A stretch of 64,000 nucleotides of DNA from Neodontobutis hainanensis (lineage: Eukaryota > Chordata > Actinopteri > Gobiiformes > Odontobutidae): contig JALDNG010000041.1 of NCBI GenBank assembly GCA_024349245.1, positions 1,356,001 to 1,420,000 on the forward strand, given 5' to 3'. Both the position numbers and the translations under genes were made by a program. Positions 42,280 through 54,745 of the stretch are shown here, one piece after another. A model generated the notes under the pieces. It saw nothing but the letters and a program-made list of their open reading frames with translations. It was not told where the DNA came from and made no database searches. Position 1 is the first letter of the stretch. The number at the start of each line of letters is the position of its first letter.

Positions 42280-44550
42280 CAGGAACTGTGCAGACACTCA
42301 CGGGGACCCAGAGACAACAGCCCCTTGCACTGGGATCTAGAGCCACAGCGCAAAAGAGAGGTCAGTACAGAGGACAAAGGCTCCATAGAAGAGAGGCAGC
42401 AGGAAATGGAAGGGACTGGGAGCGTAAACGAGATGTCAGAGGAGCGAGTGGGCAGGGCTGTTAAATGTGATGGACAGTGAGAATAACTGCAATATTCAAA
42501 TGTCATCTGTTTTCTCTCAGTTCTAACACTGTTGAGACATGTTGACCTTATCTGGCATTTCTGTTCAGCAAAGGCTCTATGCAATTTCCACTGATGACAG
42601 TTACATAATTATTTATAACATATTGGGTCTACTTATTTATCTTGTTTGCTATTCATCACATATACTGTTGAGCTACAACAACAGGAAAACATGTTCTTCT
42701 TCCTGCATTCATTGAGGGGAATTTTATCCAAGCTGCCCATGCTTTCTAATACTGTTGCTATGACAAAAGTCATTTAAAGCTGCTTAGGGGTTGAGTGCTG
42801 TTGATCTATACAGATGCACATTAGGAGGAGAAAAAGCTTGCAGTTTAGAAAGCCAACACATCCATCTGCAATTCATCACAACAGCAACTACACTGGCATT
42901 ATCATGCTATCAATAACAGGGAATATCTTCACTGCACTGACGTCAAAGGGTCCCCTGTTCTCCCTTAAAGGGACAGTGCACTGCACACTGATATTTCTAA
43001 GCAACCAATGGCACTCAGCAGAGATAATGCAGGGAAACTACTGGCTCATTTGCTAAGCTCTTTGCTTTTACTCCATTGCTTCTTTCTTGGAGCAGAGTGA
43101 GGGTTTCAGGCCCATGGGCTTTTCAGAATGGGTGACATGGTATCCCTTAACAGCTGCAGACTAACTGTGTCTTTTTTTAGCCACTGCATGTTAAAAATTG
43201 TAATAAGACATGGGGGTGTGATGGGAGATGGGTTCTGACATTTGAAGTGGGACAGTATCATTCTTAAATTTCAATTTGTGAATACAAACACAAAAACCAC
43301 ATGCTTATAATTTGCTCCAACAATGTATGTATGAATATTTTAAAATATTTTTGTGCATTTTAAGAGAAAATGTTTCTAAAAAGCTATCTTTGACATGACT
43401 TTGTGATTATTTCCTCTGGGCAGTGCAACAGTGTCCTGAACCAGGACCCAGAACATAGTACATAGTAGGACTGATTAGGACTAAAGAGGCTCTGTGCTGA
43501 CTCCAGGATCCAAGTGACACAGGACTAATGGGGCCTGACATAAAACGAGACACCTGAGAAGCATCACAGCAACCACAGCACTGTCTTCTTCTGAAAGACA
43601 GCCACCTACTCAGGACTCACAGCTGCACTACAACAATTCATACTTGTCGTTACCTTTCCTTTTCCTTTGTACTTTTATCATGTTCATACAGTTGGAGACT
43701 GTTGCAATAAGATATCAGACATTTACCGGTGAGCAAACAGTCTCTGTCTTATCAAGGTCAACTTCAGGTCTTTGACTGTATTAAAACATACAATGCTAAA
43801 TGTTAGTTCTTTACCTAAAGTGCTTTGCATGTTTTACTATTTTTAATATACACCAACAATTAACAATTAATCTGTCTGTTATGTTTTAGGCAGAAATAAG
43901 ATAAATGTTCATATAACCTGGCCAGAAATGGCAAAAATACAAAGGAGTAGCCCAAATGTAACATTGCTGCTCAGCTAAATAAAACAAAATATTTTTACTA
44001 CAGCTATAATAATTTAAATTAAATGTCTTTTTTTAGATTTGAATGTTCAACTTCTTCCTAGTTTGCGGTTATTCTGATGCAACAGGTGCAGTTATTTTGA
44101 AGTCACTTCCCTCAAACAGACTAATTCTGACCCTGGTCACATGACTAGGCCAGGCAGCTACTTGAGCTCAGATATCAATTTACACCTGCTTCAACTAACA
44201 CTACCAGCCTTCTTCCTCCTTCTTTTTGTCTGTGTAATGCAGGATGTAAACTGGACTGACTTTTTGTTACCTTCATTTTATTCATATATGTTTCATAATG
44301 TGCTTTGTGGACCAAATGTTATGCTGCAGCATTTATTAAAACCTCAGCACAACTATTAATATTACATTTTTTGCGACTAAATATCTGGTTGTTAAGGGCA
44401 GTGGCTGTGGAGTTTAGAGCCACTACATTGCTCATTTGTCAATCTTACATGCATGTTTTACTTTATGTTTTAAGCAACTACGTTTGAAGAGTTTTCCTTA
44501 ATAATCAACAGTTATTGGTGTATTTACATGTATGTTCTTCTCTGTTTTTT
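42280..44550. other. Spacer and presumed 5' UTR intron before ak1
   Basis: No coding exon is supported. A long plus-strand open frame across 42067-42480 mixes LINE tail and the GC-rich promoter-like patch and lacks recognisable similarity. The remainder is AT-rich unique sequence. Confidence 0.4.
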
Positions 44551-44584
44551 AGTGAAAGAATAAACACTACTCTAAAGCAATACA

Positions 44585-46555
44585 ATGGCAGGTAAATATA
44601 AGTTTTCTGATGTTTAATTATTATTTAGTGTACTTTTCTTTAACATCAAATAAAGATCAATGTTGTAGTACAACTCTTTGTGGGCACTGGCTACACTGCT
44701 TTCAGTTTAGAGCTAGAGTTATTTATTGGATTATACCTCCCTCTTGTGGTTAGATTAGATTGGTACATGGCCTACCCCACAAAAGGCATAACATTATTGG
44801 ACTGTGTTTTGGGATTGTCATACATTAAGTGGCTGAACACTATGGCACTATTACAAATTCAATGAAACTGGGACTATGGTCCCAGTAATGTAGTTTGTTT
44901 TTTATTTGTTTCATAACTGCTGCCAAGGTAACTAGACACTGCAATCTTGAAAAAAGAAGTTCAAAGTTTTTTTTTTTTTTTTTTTTGAACAGGCCACATA
45001 ATCTTTTATAGAACACTTGTGGCAACCGTTGCTCTGACAACATTAGCTAGTTGAGCCAAAACATTAGCTAGTTGAGCCAAAACATTAGCTAGTTGAGCCA
45101 AAACATTAGCTAGTTGAGCTAGCTGGAGTAGCTAGTTAAATCAGCCAGCCCACATTTCACAGGACAGCATGGGAAATATACCTTTAAATATGTCCTCCAT
45201 ATGTTCAGGGGTTAGCACAGGAGAAGGTCTGTAACTTTTTTATAAAAAATGTTAAATCTGAAAAAAAAAAAGTCATTGTTAACTGTGTCATTGTAATATA
45301 TGTTTTTTGTATTTATATAGTGCTTTCCCACCTAGTAGGCACTCAAAGTGCTTTTTTAATATGTCAATGTAATGTTAATTTCAGACAAAATTAAAGATGC
45401 CAAGATCATCTTTGTTGTGGGTGAGTACACTTTATAGATACATTTATTTTTTAATTTACTTCATCTTATTTCATGACTGATCTTTATCCACCTGTGATTT
45501 GTGCTGTTGCAGGTGGACCTGGCTCTGGAAAGGGCACACAGTGTGAGAAGATCGTAGCAAAATACGGTTACACTCACCTGTCGTCTGGAGACCTGCTCCG
45601 TGCTGAGGTGGCTTCTGGCTCTGAGAGGGGCAACCAGCTCCAGGCCATCATGCAAAAGGGAGAGCTTGTGCCCCTGGTAAGACCCATAAAACTTTAGCAT
45701 ACTTGACCTTAATATTACCTAAATTATTTGTATAAGATAAAATTAAGGAACACACAATTTATCCTGCATCATCATTTTCAAGTTTATCACAATTTAGGCA
45801 GAAAAAACAATTTTCAAAGCATTCAGGACAAAAAGCCTTATTGTCACATAAATATGTATTGTTTTAAATACAGAAAACCTTCTTGTTTTTGTTAATGGCC
45901 TCACTATATTAAATATACTGTGGTGTAATCATGTTGTGGTGTGACCAACCATGTACACGATCTTGTTAGCTAGTTTTAAAGATGTCAGATCACTAGACAA
46001 AATGTCTTGTTTTGTCTTTTAGGACACAGTCTTAGACATGATTAAGGACGCCATGATTGCTAAGGCTGATGTCTCTAAGGGCTTCCTTATTGATGGTTAT
46101 CCCCGTGAGGTGAAGCAGGGTGAGGAGTTTGAGAAGAAGGTAAGACACAACATATTGATCTGTTTTGTAATGCAAGCCTACCGTTTTACTATGATACAAA
46201 TGTTCTGTTATCACAGATTGGTAAACCCTGCTTGCTGCTGTATGTTGATGCTAAAGCTGAGACTATGATCAAGAGGCTTTTGAAGCGTGGTGAGACCAGT
46301 GGCCGCTCTGACGACAACGAGGAGACCATCAAGAAGCGCCTGGACCTGTACTACAAAGCAACTGAGCCAGTTATTGCCTTCTATGATAGCCGTGGCATTG
46401 TAAGAAAGGTATGTATTGCTACTATACTAATAATAATGAATAATATAATATTACATTTATTGTTTATCTGTTTATCTATCTTTGCCTAGGTTGACTCCGA
46501 GCTGCCAGTGGATGAAGTCTTCTCCCAAGTCTCCAAGGCTATTGATGCACTGTAG
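44585..46555 (+). CDS. ak1: Adenylate kinase 1 (cytosolic)
   Basis: Catalyses ATP + AMP to 2 ADP in the cytosol, maintaining adenylate balance and phosphotransfer in muscle and brain. Coding exons are 44585-44591, 45385-45420, 45513-45676, 46023-46139, 46217-46408 and 46490-46555, with GT-AG junctions and closed phases. They give 193 residues, against 194 in human AK1. The P-loop GGPGSGKGT is at residues 15-23, the AMP-binding segment HLSSGDLLRAEV at about 37-48, DGYPRE at 93-98, and the LID segment RGETSGRSDDNEETIKKR at about 132-149. The C-terminus reads VSKAIDAL and then stops. The short form without a mitochondrial extension and the YVDAKAETM segment fit AK1. The first exon carries only ATG GCA G and would be missed by an ORF scan. 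An acceptor (TCTGTTTTTTAG) ends at 44552, so 44553-44584 is 5' UTR and at least one upstream non-coding exon is expected. Confidence 0.96.
45040..45120. repeat. 21-base tandem repeat in ak1 intron 1
   Basis: The unit ACATTAGCTAGTTGAGCCAAA occurs three times exactly and a fourth time for 18 bases. Further TAGCTAG words follow at 45117-45136. It is a young minisatellite. Confidence 0.95.
45300..45358. repeat. Repeat scrap with a TTTATATAG-type tail
   Basis: GTATTTATATAGTGCTTTCC and ACTCAAAGTGC resemble the TTATATAGCGCC 3' tail seen beside the LINE at 20774. It is probably an old retroelement end in ak1 intron 1. Low information. Confidence 0.35.
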
Positions 46556-49500
46556 TAAAACTACATAACTGGATCAACTGTGTTTGGTTGTTGGTGTTTT
46601 TATATTGTTAGTTTAATAAGGACACACCGATAGAAACAGAGCCTCATTTTGGCCTAACAAAACCACGGACATCAAGGATCAAACTTGCCTTAAATCTGCT
46701 CCCAATCCAGCAATAAGCACCATACAACTGTCACTTCACAAGCATCATGAAATCCATTTGTGTGGTTTTGTAAAGATACTCTTGCAAACAATTAGAAGCA
46801 TTTGTCAAGGTACAATTTTAAAAGTAAGTCTTGTAAAAAACACATACTTTAAACCTTTAATACACAATGCTCACATTTGAGCATTGTGTACTTTACACAG
46901 CCTTACACTCTCCATTTTGATGTTGTCAAATAGAATGCATGTAAAGACAAATTTACCATCATCAGTGGCACTTACTGTGAATTCTCTGGAAAAACACTGT
47001 ATTTTTTAAATGTTCAATTATTTTCGTATACCACTGCACATTAATGGGTATTTTAGTAAATATTTAACTGTATACATAAGAGTATATGTAAGAATAAGAA
47101 ATCAAACATTTTAATGTATAAAAGCTTAAGCCAAGCACAATGAATTTGATCTTTTTTAAAATGTGTTTAAGCGAGTTCTCATGCACACACAACCAGGGTA
47201 TTTAATAGTGCCAGAATTTATTCAAAAGGAAATACTTTACTATTCAATACATGGTTAAGATGCTCTGTCTGTAGACACAACAGGATGCAGAACATGCCAC
47301 TGTTGTGTAGTTCACTGGTGTTATTACAACCTTTCTTTTGAATATGTGATGACCAACGGATCGTCCTTTGACACATACACACTCCGGTCGGCCAGGCAAA
47401 CAGCGGTGCAGGTATCCGGACTATTCTCTGAGGAGACCTCTGATCGTGGTTTGTGCGCTGCGGGGATGAGGAACAGGAAAGCAGCTTCTAAAGGGACAGG
47501 ATGTGTTCAATGGAAAGTCAATCAAGAGAAGGCGTCTGTGAGCACGTTCGGAGTTATTGAGGATGCTGCTAAATGTTAGGAATGGGGAGAGGAATGTTGC
47601 TCTGACCAAATAAAGGTAGAAAAGCAAGCAGAGGAAAGTAGGTGGCACTGATGGTTATCACATAGAGCAGAGGGAGGAGAAAGACAGGAAGGTATAGGAC
47701 CCGGTGTTACAGAGGAGGTATGTGTGTGTGTATTATTACCCATACAATAAACAAATATATAAGGACCCACCTTCGTTCCAAGCATAATACTGTTTTCACA
47801 CCATAGAGTTTTGAAGTTAGCACTCCCTTGTGGCAAAACTTAAAACCAAACTGTGATTGTTGACAACCACAACATTCAGCTGATCACCAACCAACTTGGA
47901 CTCACACAAGCAGCGATATAATCAATTATCAACTACTTTTATTTAATTTGTAAACTTATGTTTCAATAAGTTTAGCCTGAAGGATGTAGAAAACGAGCAC
48001 ATGGCATATAATCCCACTTCTTGACATGTTGTGAAAGCTGTAGGCAACCCCCAACAATCACTGCAAATCACTACAAAACTCACACATGGCCTTTGCATAC
48101 ACAGACTCAACAAACCTAATAATAATGGGCCGCTGAGAGGTTCCTCTAAAAAGCGCCAAGTTTATTTGAATCCCTCTCTCAGCTCTACTTGACCTTTGTT
48201 CATCTTGTATCAGTCTCAAATATTACTAATGCAAGGCAGTGCGTCAGCTCCCCCGCTGAGGACAATAAGGAAACAAGTCAGCTGGCACATACACTTTACT
48301 GCCTCTCTATCCTCTGCTGTAGACTGTGGCAGGCTGACTGGCTGGCTGGCACCACAGAGACCCAGTGGCACCGAGCGGGAACCAACGTCAAGCTGTGATG
48401 AAAGACGATGGCCGATTGTTTCCTGTTATTGAAACACTACTCATGGGCGGAGGCGGAGAGTTGGGTGAGGGTTGGTTCCAATAAAAAGGGAAGCCAGTCA
48501 AGGGGAATGCTACTGTATAGAGTTAAGTGTCTCCCCTCTTGAGAGGAAACTCGGACGGAATCCAGTGCAAGCGCAGTCAAATACCAATTACCATAAAGAA
48601 TAATGTATATGTAAAGTAACAGAACGCAAAAAAAAGTTGTCCCCACTTAGCAATATAACCCATGAGCATTTCTTTGTTTGTGATTCCAAAAGAAATGAGT
48701 TCAAGGCAAGTTCACACATTCAACAAGCAGAATATTTTCAAAAAGTGTTGTTAAAGTGTCATTGGACTGAAGTGGTCTGATAAAACAAGAAGCCCAATTA
48801 AACACTTGTATGCAATCATGGTCTACACTGTACCTGTGGGACGTCCAAGAGATTAGGTTTTATTTTGAGTGTTTGATTGCATATTATGTAAATGTGACCA
48901 TGTGACTGGTCTTAAGTGCATGTTCGAGTGTTTGGGCCAGAAAGTCACATTGGTAAACAGTTTTTCTGACCGTGTTTGTTGCGTCGGTTCTCTAGATGTG
49001 CCATTGTCCTCTTTGTGTGGAGGTTTGATTTGACACGATGATGATAACTCCTCAGAGTCTGTTCAGCACAGAAAGGATGTTGTGTCTAGTTCTATGCAGA
49101 AGACTGTTTTTCGTCCTCACAAAGCAGAACAAGCAAAGACGAATATGTTCCTCTGAGGGGTGCTTTTGCTCCTGTGAAGGTTTAATTAGAGAAAAACACA
49201 TTCATCGATACAGCAGTGGGGAGTAGCCAATGTTAATAGTAATAATAATCATGAAAAATAAATTATTACAGCATGTGTTTTTTCATAGTGCTGACATTGA
49301 CGACACAGTGTCCCCATATAATAATTACATAAGCCAGAAATAATAGTATAAATGAGTCTAAACCTGGACAAAAGTGGTGTATGATTCAGACTTTTACATT
49401 TTCTCACTGTTGAGTTATTTTATCCACACTCATTCTGGAAATAATTACTCAGCTTTACGTGAAAAACATTTATCAGTCTTTGTTAACTTCCCTGCAATTT

Positions 49501-50763
49501 CTTTACCCTGTTTCAAAAGGTCATATTAAAAAAAATGAATATGCAATTCTGACATTTGATATCTCACTACAAAGTTCTATAAAAAAAACATATTTTTTTT
49601 TCTTTTTTTACAAAATACTAAAGCATGAATTGAATACAGCATTAAAAAAAGATTAAGTCTGATTCTGTTAGTGCTGACTACGTAGCAGCTCGTTTATAGG
49701 AAACAGCGGTGGGAGGGGTCCTGAAGTAACGCATGAACCGCCCAGTGAGCACAAAAACTTTGGAAAGTCCTGACTTTGCTGAGGGTAGCCACATCTTCGC
49801 CCTGGATTACAAAGCCTGCCAGACCCAACGCACTCGTTCTACTTCAGAAAGTAAGTTTGGGCCACTTCTGTTTTTACTGAAATTGTTGTGCCTCTCGCGA
49901 GCTTTCATAATAATCATCTGCTTTTTATCTTTTTAAAAACATCAAAGCTAGCTAATTCAAACCTACGCCAATTTATCAAATCCAACATGTGCCTGACAAG
50001 TTTAAAACACAAATAAATTATAAAAACGAATAATACTTTTCGGAAGAAGCCATTTGTTAATAGGCTTTCACTCATGTTTGTCCCTAAGTCCTGTTATTTA
50101 ACGTCCAATTACTTACTTGACCCGCACCGGCAAAAGTCAAGCAAAAACGAAACATTTTCATATTCATGGACAGTTTACAGAAACTCTTCTTTTTTTCTCC
50201 CCATCAGTCATAAAACAAGAGCAGTCTTCATCTCATTATTTAAAGAAAGCAGTAGATGCGGTCGTACTTCCTGAAACAGCCGACCAGAAGTTAGTGACCA
50301 GCAGATAACCCTTGGGTTCAGACCCTCATTGTGCACCAGGAAGACGGACAATAGTGTGATGGGGTTGTGTAGGCAGTGCAGTCCTGTGTCATCTTTGTTA
50401 AGTATGCATATCCTGTTATATCTGTGGTGAACACAGAAATAGAATGGATTCAAATGAATTGAGTCTCTACACTGATTGTATGAACCTGTGGCAAAACTAA
50501 CTTTGCAGATTCAGTGGATTGGCAGATGTTTTGACATCCTTGGCTGTGTAAAGAAAACACTATTGGCAGCAAGTCACTCACATACTTATCAAAGTCTCGC
50601 ATCTTTCCCCATTGATTGCTGTCTTCTCCTTCCCTGACCTTTCAACCTTTAGTAAGGCTGCAATTGTCTGCTCGATTGCTTCCACAGACATCGCCACTCT
50701 GCTGCCGGACAGGGGCTCTTCAATCAGCATCTGAGAATCTGCAAACGTGAGCTTACAGCAAAG
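46556..50763. other. ak1 3' UTR and intergenic DNA
   Basis: The first few hundred bases are presumably ak1 3' UTR. They contain a perfect hairpin at 46861-46890, and an AATAAA occurs near 47606. The stretch 48100-48600 is less AT-rich, with a GC box (GGGCGGAGGCGG), a CCAAT box and an ATAAAAAGG TATA-like word near 48440-48490. It could hold a promoter or enhancer for the downstream gene. No coding exon is supported. Confidence 0.4.
46861..46890 (+). other. Perfect stem-loop in the presumed ak1 3' UTR
   Basis: TACACAATGCTCA, loop CATT, then TGAGCATTGTGTA form a 13-pair perfect stem about 305 bases after the ak1 stop. A role in RNA stability or protein binding is possible but not shown. Confidence 0.7.
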
Positions 50764-50821
50764 ATGGATCTTCACATGGCAGCGATGGTCCTGCTCCTGT
50801 GCTTCAGCGTAACTGCCTCTG
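50764..50821 (+). CDS. Signal-peptide first exon, possibly endoglin (partial gene)
   Basis: ATG opens 19 codons plus one base, MDLHMAAMVLLLCFSVTAS then G, followed by a GGTAAGAAC donor. The segment has a polar N-terminus, a hydrophobic core (AAMVLLLCFSV) and small residues before the end, as in a secretory signal peptide. An acceptor-like GATTGCTTCCACAG ends at 50687, so the exon may begin there with 77 bases of 5' UTR. It follows ak1 in the same orientation. In human the gene after AK1 in this direction is ENG (endoglin, a TGF-beta/BMP co-receptor), whose exon 1 also encodes only the signal peptide and ends in phase 1. That makes eng exon 1 the leading guess. No second exon was recognised in the remaining 13 kb. 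It could also be chance. Confidence 0.4.
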
Positions 50822-51680
50822 GTAAGAACTGGATTTAGCACTATATTTATTTAATTAGAGAAATCTATACACTAGAACAAAAACTGACTGGTTATAATAT
50901 AATAAGATTTTAATATATTTTAGACAGACTTATTAGTCTTTAAATACAGAGTTGTGTAAAGTCGAAATCTTTGGTAAGGGACTTTGAAAGTTCAGTAAAT
51001 GTCTTTAATATTCTTTGTGTTTGGGATATTACATGTAACTCTTTAAAAATTAAAGTAAGAGAAGAGTAATTTGCTTACCAAAGTGCTAGTGCCACTATTG
51101 TTCACCTATTGCAATTGGCTAGTTTGGTTGGTTTTATTTCACGCAGCATCGATTAATAAAGCCTCAATGTGAATATTTGGACAGCAAATTTTAGGTTTCA
51201 AAAATATATGAATTGAATAAAAACAAATTATTCAGAAATTTTTATCACTGGAAAAATAAAATGAGATACTGAAACTTCAGAGACTTCAAGGTGCATTACG
51301 GACGTTTTAATGTTCCTGCCTGATGTGCAGAATAATTTGAATTTGCCGCGGTTGCCTCCATAAGCCTGTACAGTCAATTAAATGAGAAAGTTTCTGGATC
51401 AAAACGCTGTTTCAGTGGACGTGACATAATGCGTACTTGTTTACCTGGTTCTCACCTGATTTGCCGCCATAAGTAAACTAAGCAACGTTAGCGGCAAAGT
51501 TGAAAATAAATCCTGCGAACGTGGAAGAGACGGGCCTCCAGCGCATTCGAATCCAGAAGATTCTTTTTCGTTGTTGTTTGTTCGTGTGCACAGTGAACAT
51601 GCACGACACTAGACGCAGTACCTGCAACGCCAGAAGTGCCCCACCAGTACAAAAACTCTGGAACTCTTCTGTAATGCTCC

Positions 51681-52090
51681 TTTAAAGCAACACTAAGTAA
51701 CTTTAAGCCACTAGGGGCGCAGAGGCCGCTTCAGACTGTCTGTGTTGTCTGTTTTTGAGAGGAAACTATCCAAAACTGGCAAGTTTGGAAGAAAAAAAAC
51801 ATATCTTCTGAAGCAGTAGGGTCATTTTAGTGCATTTTAGACAAATACAACTCTGCTAGGGTCCAGTGTATTGGCATATTTTTGCTCCCTGTGTTTAAGC
51901 TGCTGAGCACACCAAGTCAGGAGAGGTCTGCGCGTCCTGGTGGCATGGAGTTATAAATTATTTATATCAGAGTTTTCTGTCCATCTGAGGGTACTGTGTC
52001 AGTGAAATACGTATGATTTTACCATTCGTGTGTCTCAGAACCATTAAGTCAAGACGAGAGTGTATATTTTGGATTTTAAATGGCAAAAAC
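51681..52090 (+). repeat. Unclassified dispersed repeat, copy 2
   Basis: The second copy of the family at 28676-29040, in the same orientation and clearly alignable by eye over most of its length. It starts AAAGCAACACTAAGTAACTT and carries CCACTAGGGGCGC at 51708-51720. It contains about 40 bases near 52005-52045 that copy 1 lacks. No open frame spans it. Confidence 0.8.
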
Positions 52091-54524
52091 TTTTTTGTTT
52101 AGCATTAAGTATCGGCATAGTTCAGCCTAAGATCAGTGTTAGAAATTCACATGCATTTATAATTCAAAATCTGATGAAATATATTGGCTTCCATTGCAAT
52201 GCATAGTATGTTTTTTTTTTTTTTGTTATTGTACAACAGTGATCCGAGAATCCTCAAAAAAATGTGTTACTTGCTGTTTTTCCATGTTAATAACAGACAA
52301 TTACAAAACCACAGACTTAATTTATCTCTTAAACACATTCCAGACATGAAGTCCTTCATTGATTTTTTTTTTGTCATCTACCTTGTCTCTTCCGGAGACC
52401 TCCACCCCTCACTTCACACTGCCTGTGGCTGTCCATATCAAATTCAGACATGTAATCCCTACAAGGTGGCAGAGGGAGTTGATTCCCTCCATGTGCCCTC
52501 GGGCCATAATCCAGCCTCACACTCTGACCAGCGCGCCGCTGCTTTGAGCTGTTTTGGTCTGTTTTGGTCTGACATCCCTGCAGCTATGTGGCATCAGGGG
52601 TGGCCGGCATGACCGCAGAGCTGTCAATTAATAAAACAATCCTAAAACATTCATACGACTTCTTTTCTCTATTACAACGCACTCATAATTAAACAATTTG
52701 GTGTTGCATATGTATAGCTCTTCAAATAAAGTCTCTATGCATATGTAATCAGAATATTAAAAGCTTGATCTGAACCATGTTTATCCTGTAGTTAAGCAAT
52801 TACAGATTTAAAAATATTAAACCAAACATCATCTATGCTTTAACAGTACGTATTGCACCCAATGCTGTATTTCAAAGATAAAGATAAAAACCTAACCCTC
52901 ATTCGACAACATAACCAATAAATATGGTTTACCTGACTTTACCTGAAAGAAAAAAAAAACTATTTGTGTCTTTTTCAAACAAGGCTATGGTAAGAAGACA
53001 TCACTGTCAAGAATAAAATCCAGAAAAAACAAGCATGTTTCCTTGTTGTGGCTCCAGTACTGACCTGCTGTAAGACAAATCACAATATTGCCATCAGTAC
53101 TAAACACCTTCACAGCAGGGTGCTGGTGGCACGGATACTCAGGTATTTTTTGGCCAACTGGCAGACCTGCTAAACGTTGACCTTGTGTAGCCTCCTCCGC
53201 AGGGGATCAGTCTCGCTGTCTGCTGCTGGAGTCTAAGGAGCTGTTTAGCTCAGCCTTAATTGCTCCTGCGACACACAGTCCTGTATATGCTATCAGTTTT
53301 TCCCTTGTTTGAAAGAGCCTCTAAGGATTTCCATTTTTTTTTATTATTTTTGCATCTGCTTTTCCAGCTTTTTGAGAGGACCCAGGGGAAAATATGCCCC
53401 TGTTCTCAGACAGTGGTATACTCCATCCGTGTGTCCTGAATCATCAAGTATTATTCAAACATTGTGTGACATTGTGTGTACTTATAAGTTTGCCTTTAGA
53501 TTTTCTTAGTAATTTGTCACTTTGTTTGTTTTACTACATATTTCTTTAACTATTAATAACATCTGTGGCAGACTAACGGCTCTCTACGTATGCATATATT
53601 ATTTTATACATGCATACACAGTGCATGATAAACAGAAAATTTCACTTGGACAAATTGTTCATTACTAAAAACACATCTTTGTTCAACGTCTGTTTAAGAG
53701 CATCCTTGCCAGTCAATGTGGGAGCTTACACAAAGTGAAAATTCCTCAAAAGAAAAAACACAGAAAAAGTGAAAATAAATCAAAAATTGCCTACAGCTCT
53801 AACAAATCCCATGATGCACTCGGCCCATTGCAAGCTGAAGTACTATTGTATTTTGCAGCAGCTCAGTTTCATTTGGGCAATGTTTAAACTTTTTTCCGTG
53901 TTCACCGTGGCCCCTTTTAGAGAAAAGGAAAAGCAAAGTGGAAAGGTAAGCCAAGGGGCATGACACCTCCATTCCTGTTTTAAATGCAGTAACATTAAAG
54001 CTCAAAACCTTATTGTGCAAGCATGATGTTTAGTTAAAGGAATCTCCTGAGACAGATTATGCTCCTGAGATTATGCATTTATTTTACTTTCAGTCTACTT
54101 TACAATCATACAAGTACTTAGCTGACTCAGATTTTGTGGTTGTACTTAAGTGAACTGAATTCCTCCTTTGGACTTTTGTGCTCTGCCGTCATGCCTCTTT
54201 GCTGTTCACTTTAGTGAAATGCAGTGAGATGGTTGGTTGAGTTACCATGGGGATCAGATATATAACAATTTATTGGCTGTGCTTGTATAATCTTTAATCT
54301 TCTCACTTGTGCTGGACGGATATACCACTGAGATATTTTAACATCCAAGAGAGGCTTACTACAGTTACTACAAAACCATCTTCATTAATATCAAAGGACA
54401 GTTGTGGATGTCTTTTACTGTTAAGTTATAGTAAATGTGCTGTTATCTTTGCTTGGCTGTCAGGCTTTGCCACATGTCAAGGCTCAACCATGCTTGTCTT
54501 TTTTGTTTACACGGTTATAATCTC

Positions 54525-54745
54525 TGGACCAGCTAAGAAGATCACACCAGTCTTAACTCCAGTGCACTGGCTCCCTGTGAGGTTAATTGTGTTTAAAATC
54601 GTGCTGGTTGTTTCTTGGGCCTTACACGGTTCAGACTATGGTTTTATCTCTGTACTGCTGTGGACACACAATTCAGAAAATCCCTTTAGCTGTTTAACAT
54701 GGACTTTGTTTGTGCCAACTTCAGTCACTTCATTAAGGCAATGAG
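54525..54745 (+). mobile_element. Decayed L2-like LINE scrap
   Basis: The frame reads KKITPVLTPVHWLPVRLIVFK, close to HITPVLRSLHWLPVQFRVEYK in the intact-frame LINE copy at 20774-21655. Similarity fades after about 54650. It is an old fragment of the same group. Confidence 0.6.

Noticed and set aside
42067..42480. 137-codon open frame between gpsm1 and ak1
   Set aside because: It starts inside the LINE tail and runs through a GC-rich patch with a TATA box. It has no recognisable similarity and no supporting splice structure, so it is more likely a promoter or UTR region read by chance.
47346..47579. 77-codon plus-strand open frame downstream of ak1
   Set aside because: Unrecognised, and it probably lies in or near the ak1 3' UTR.
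49733..49855. Open frame MNRPVSTKTLESPDFAEG... ending at a GTAAGT donor
   Set aside because: Joined to the acceptor at 50687 it reads into a stop before the 50764 start. It is unrecognised and could at most be 5' UTR.
52184..52612. 142-codon plus-strand open frame
   Set aside because: Low-complexity start (poly-Phe from a T tract), no similarity and no splice context.
53202..53315. Possible second exon of the signal-peptide gene (frame GDQSRCLLLESKELFSS after a CCTCCGCAG acceptor)
   Set aside because: The phase would fit, but there is no convincing donor, the frame soon ends, and the residues do not resemble endoglin. One acceptor-like site in 13 kb is expected by chance.
54307..54744. 145-codon plus-strand open frame
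   Set aside because: The only recognisable part is a decayed LINE segment (KKITPVLTPVHWLPVR); the rest is chance sequence.
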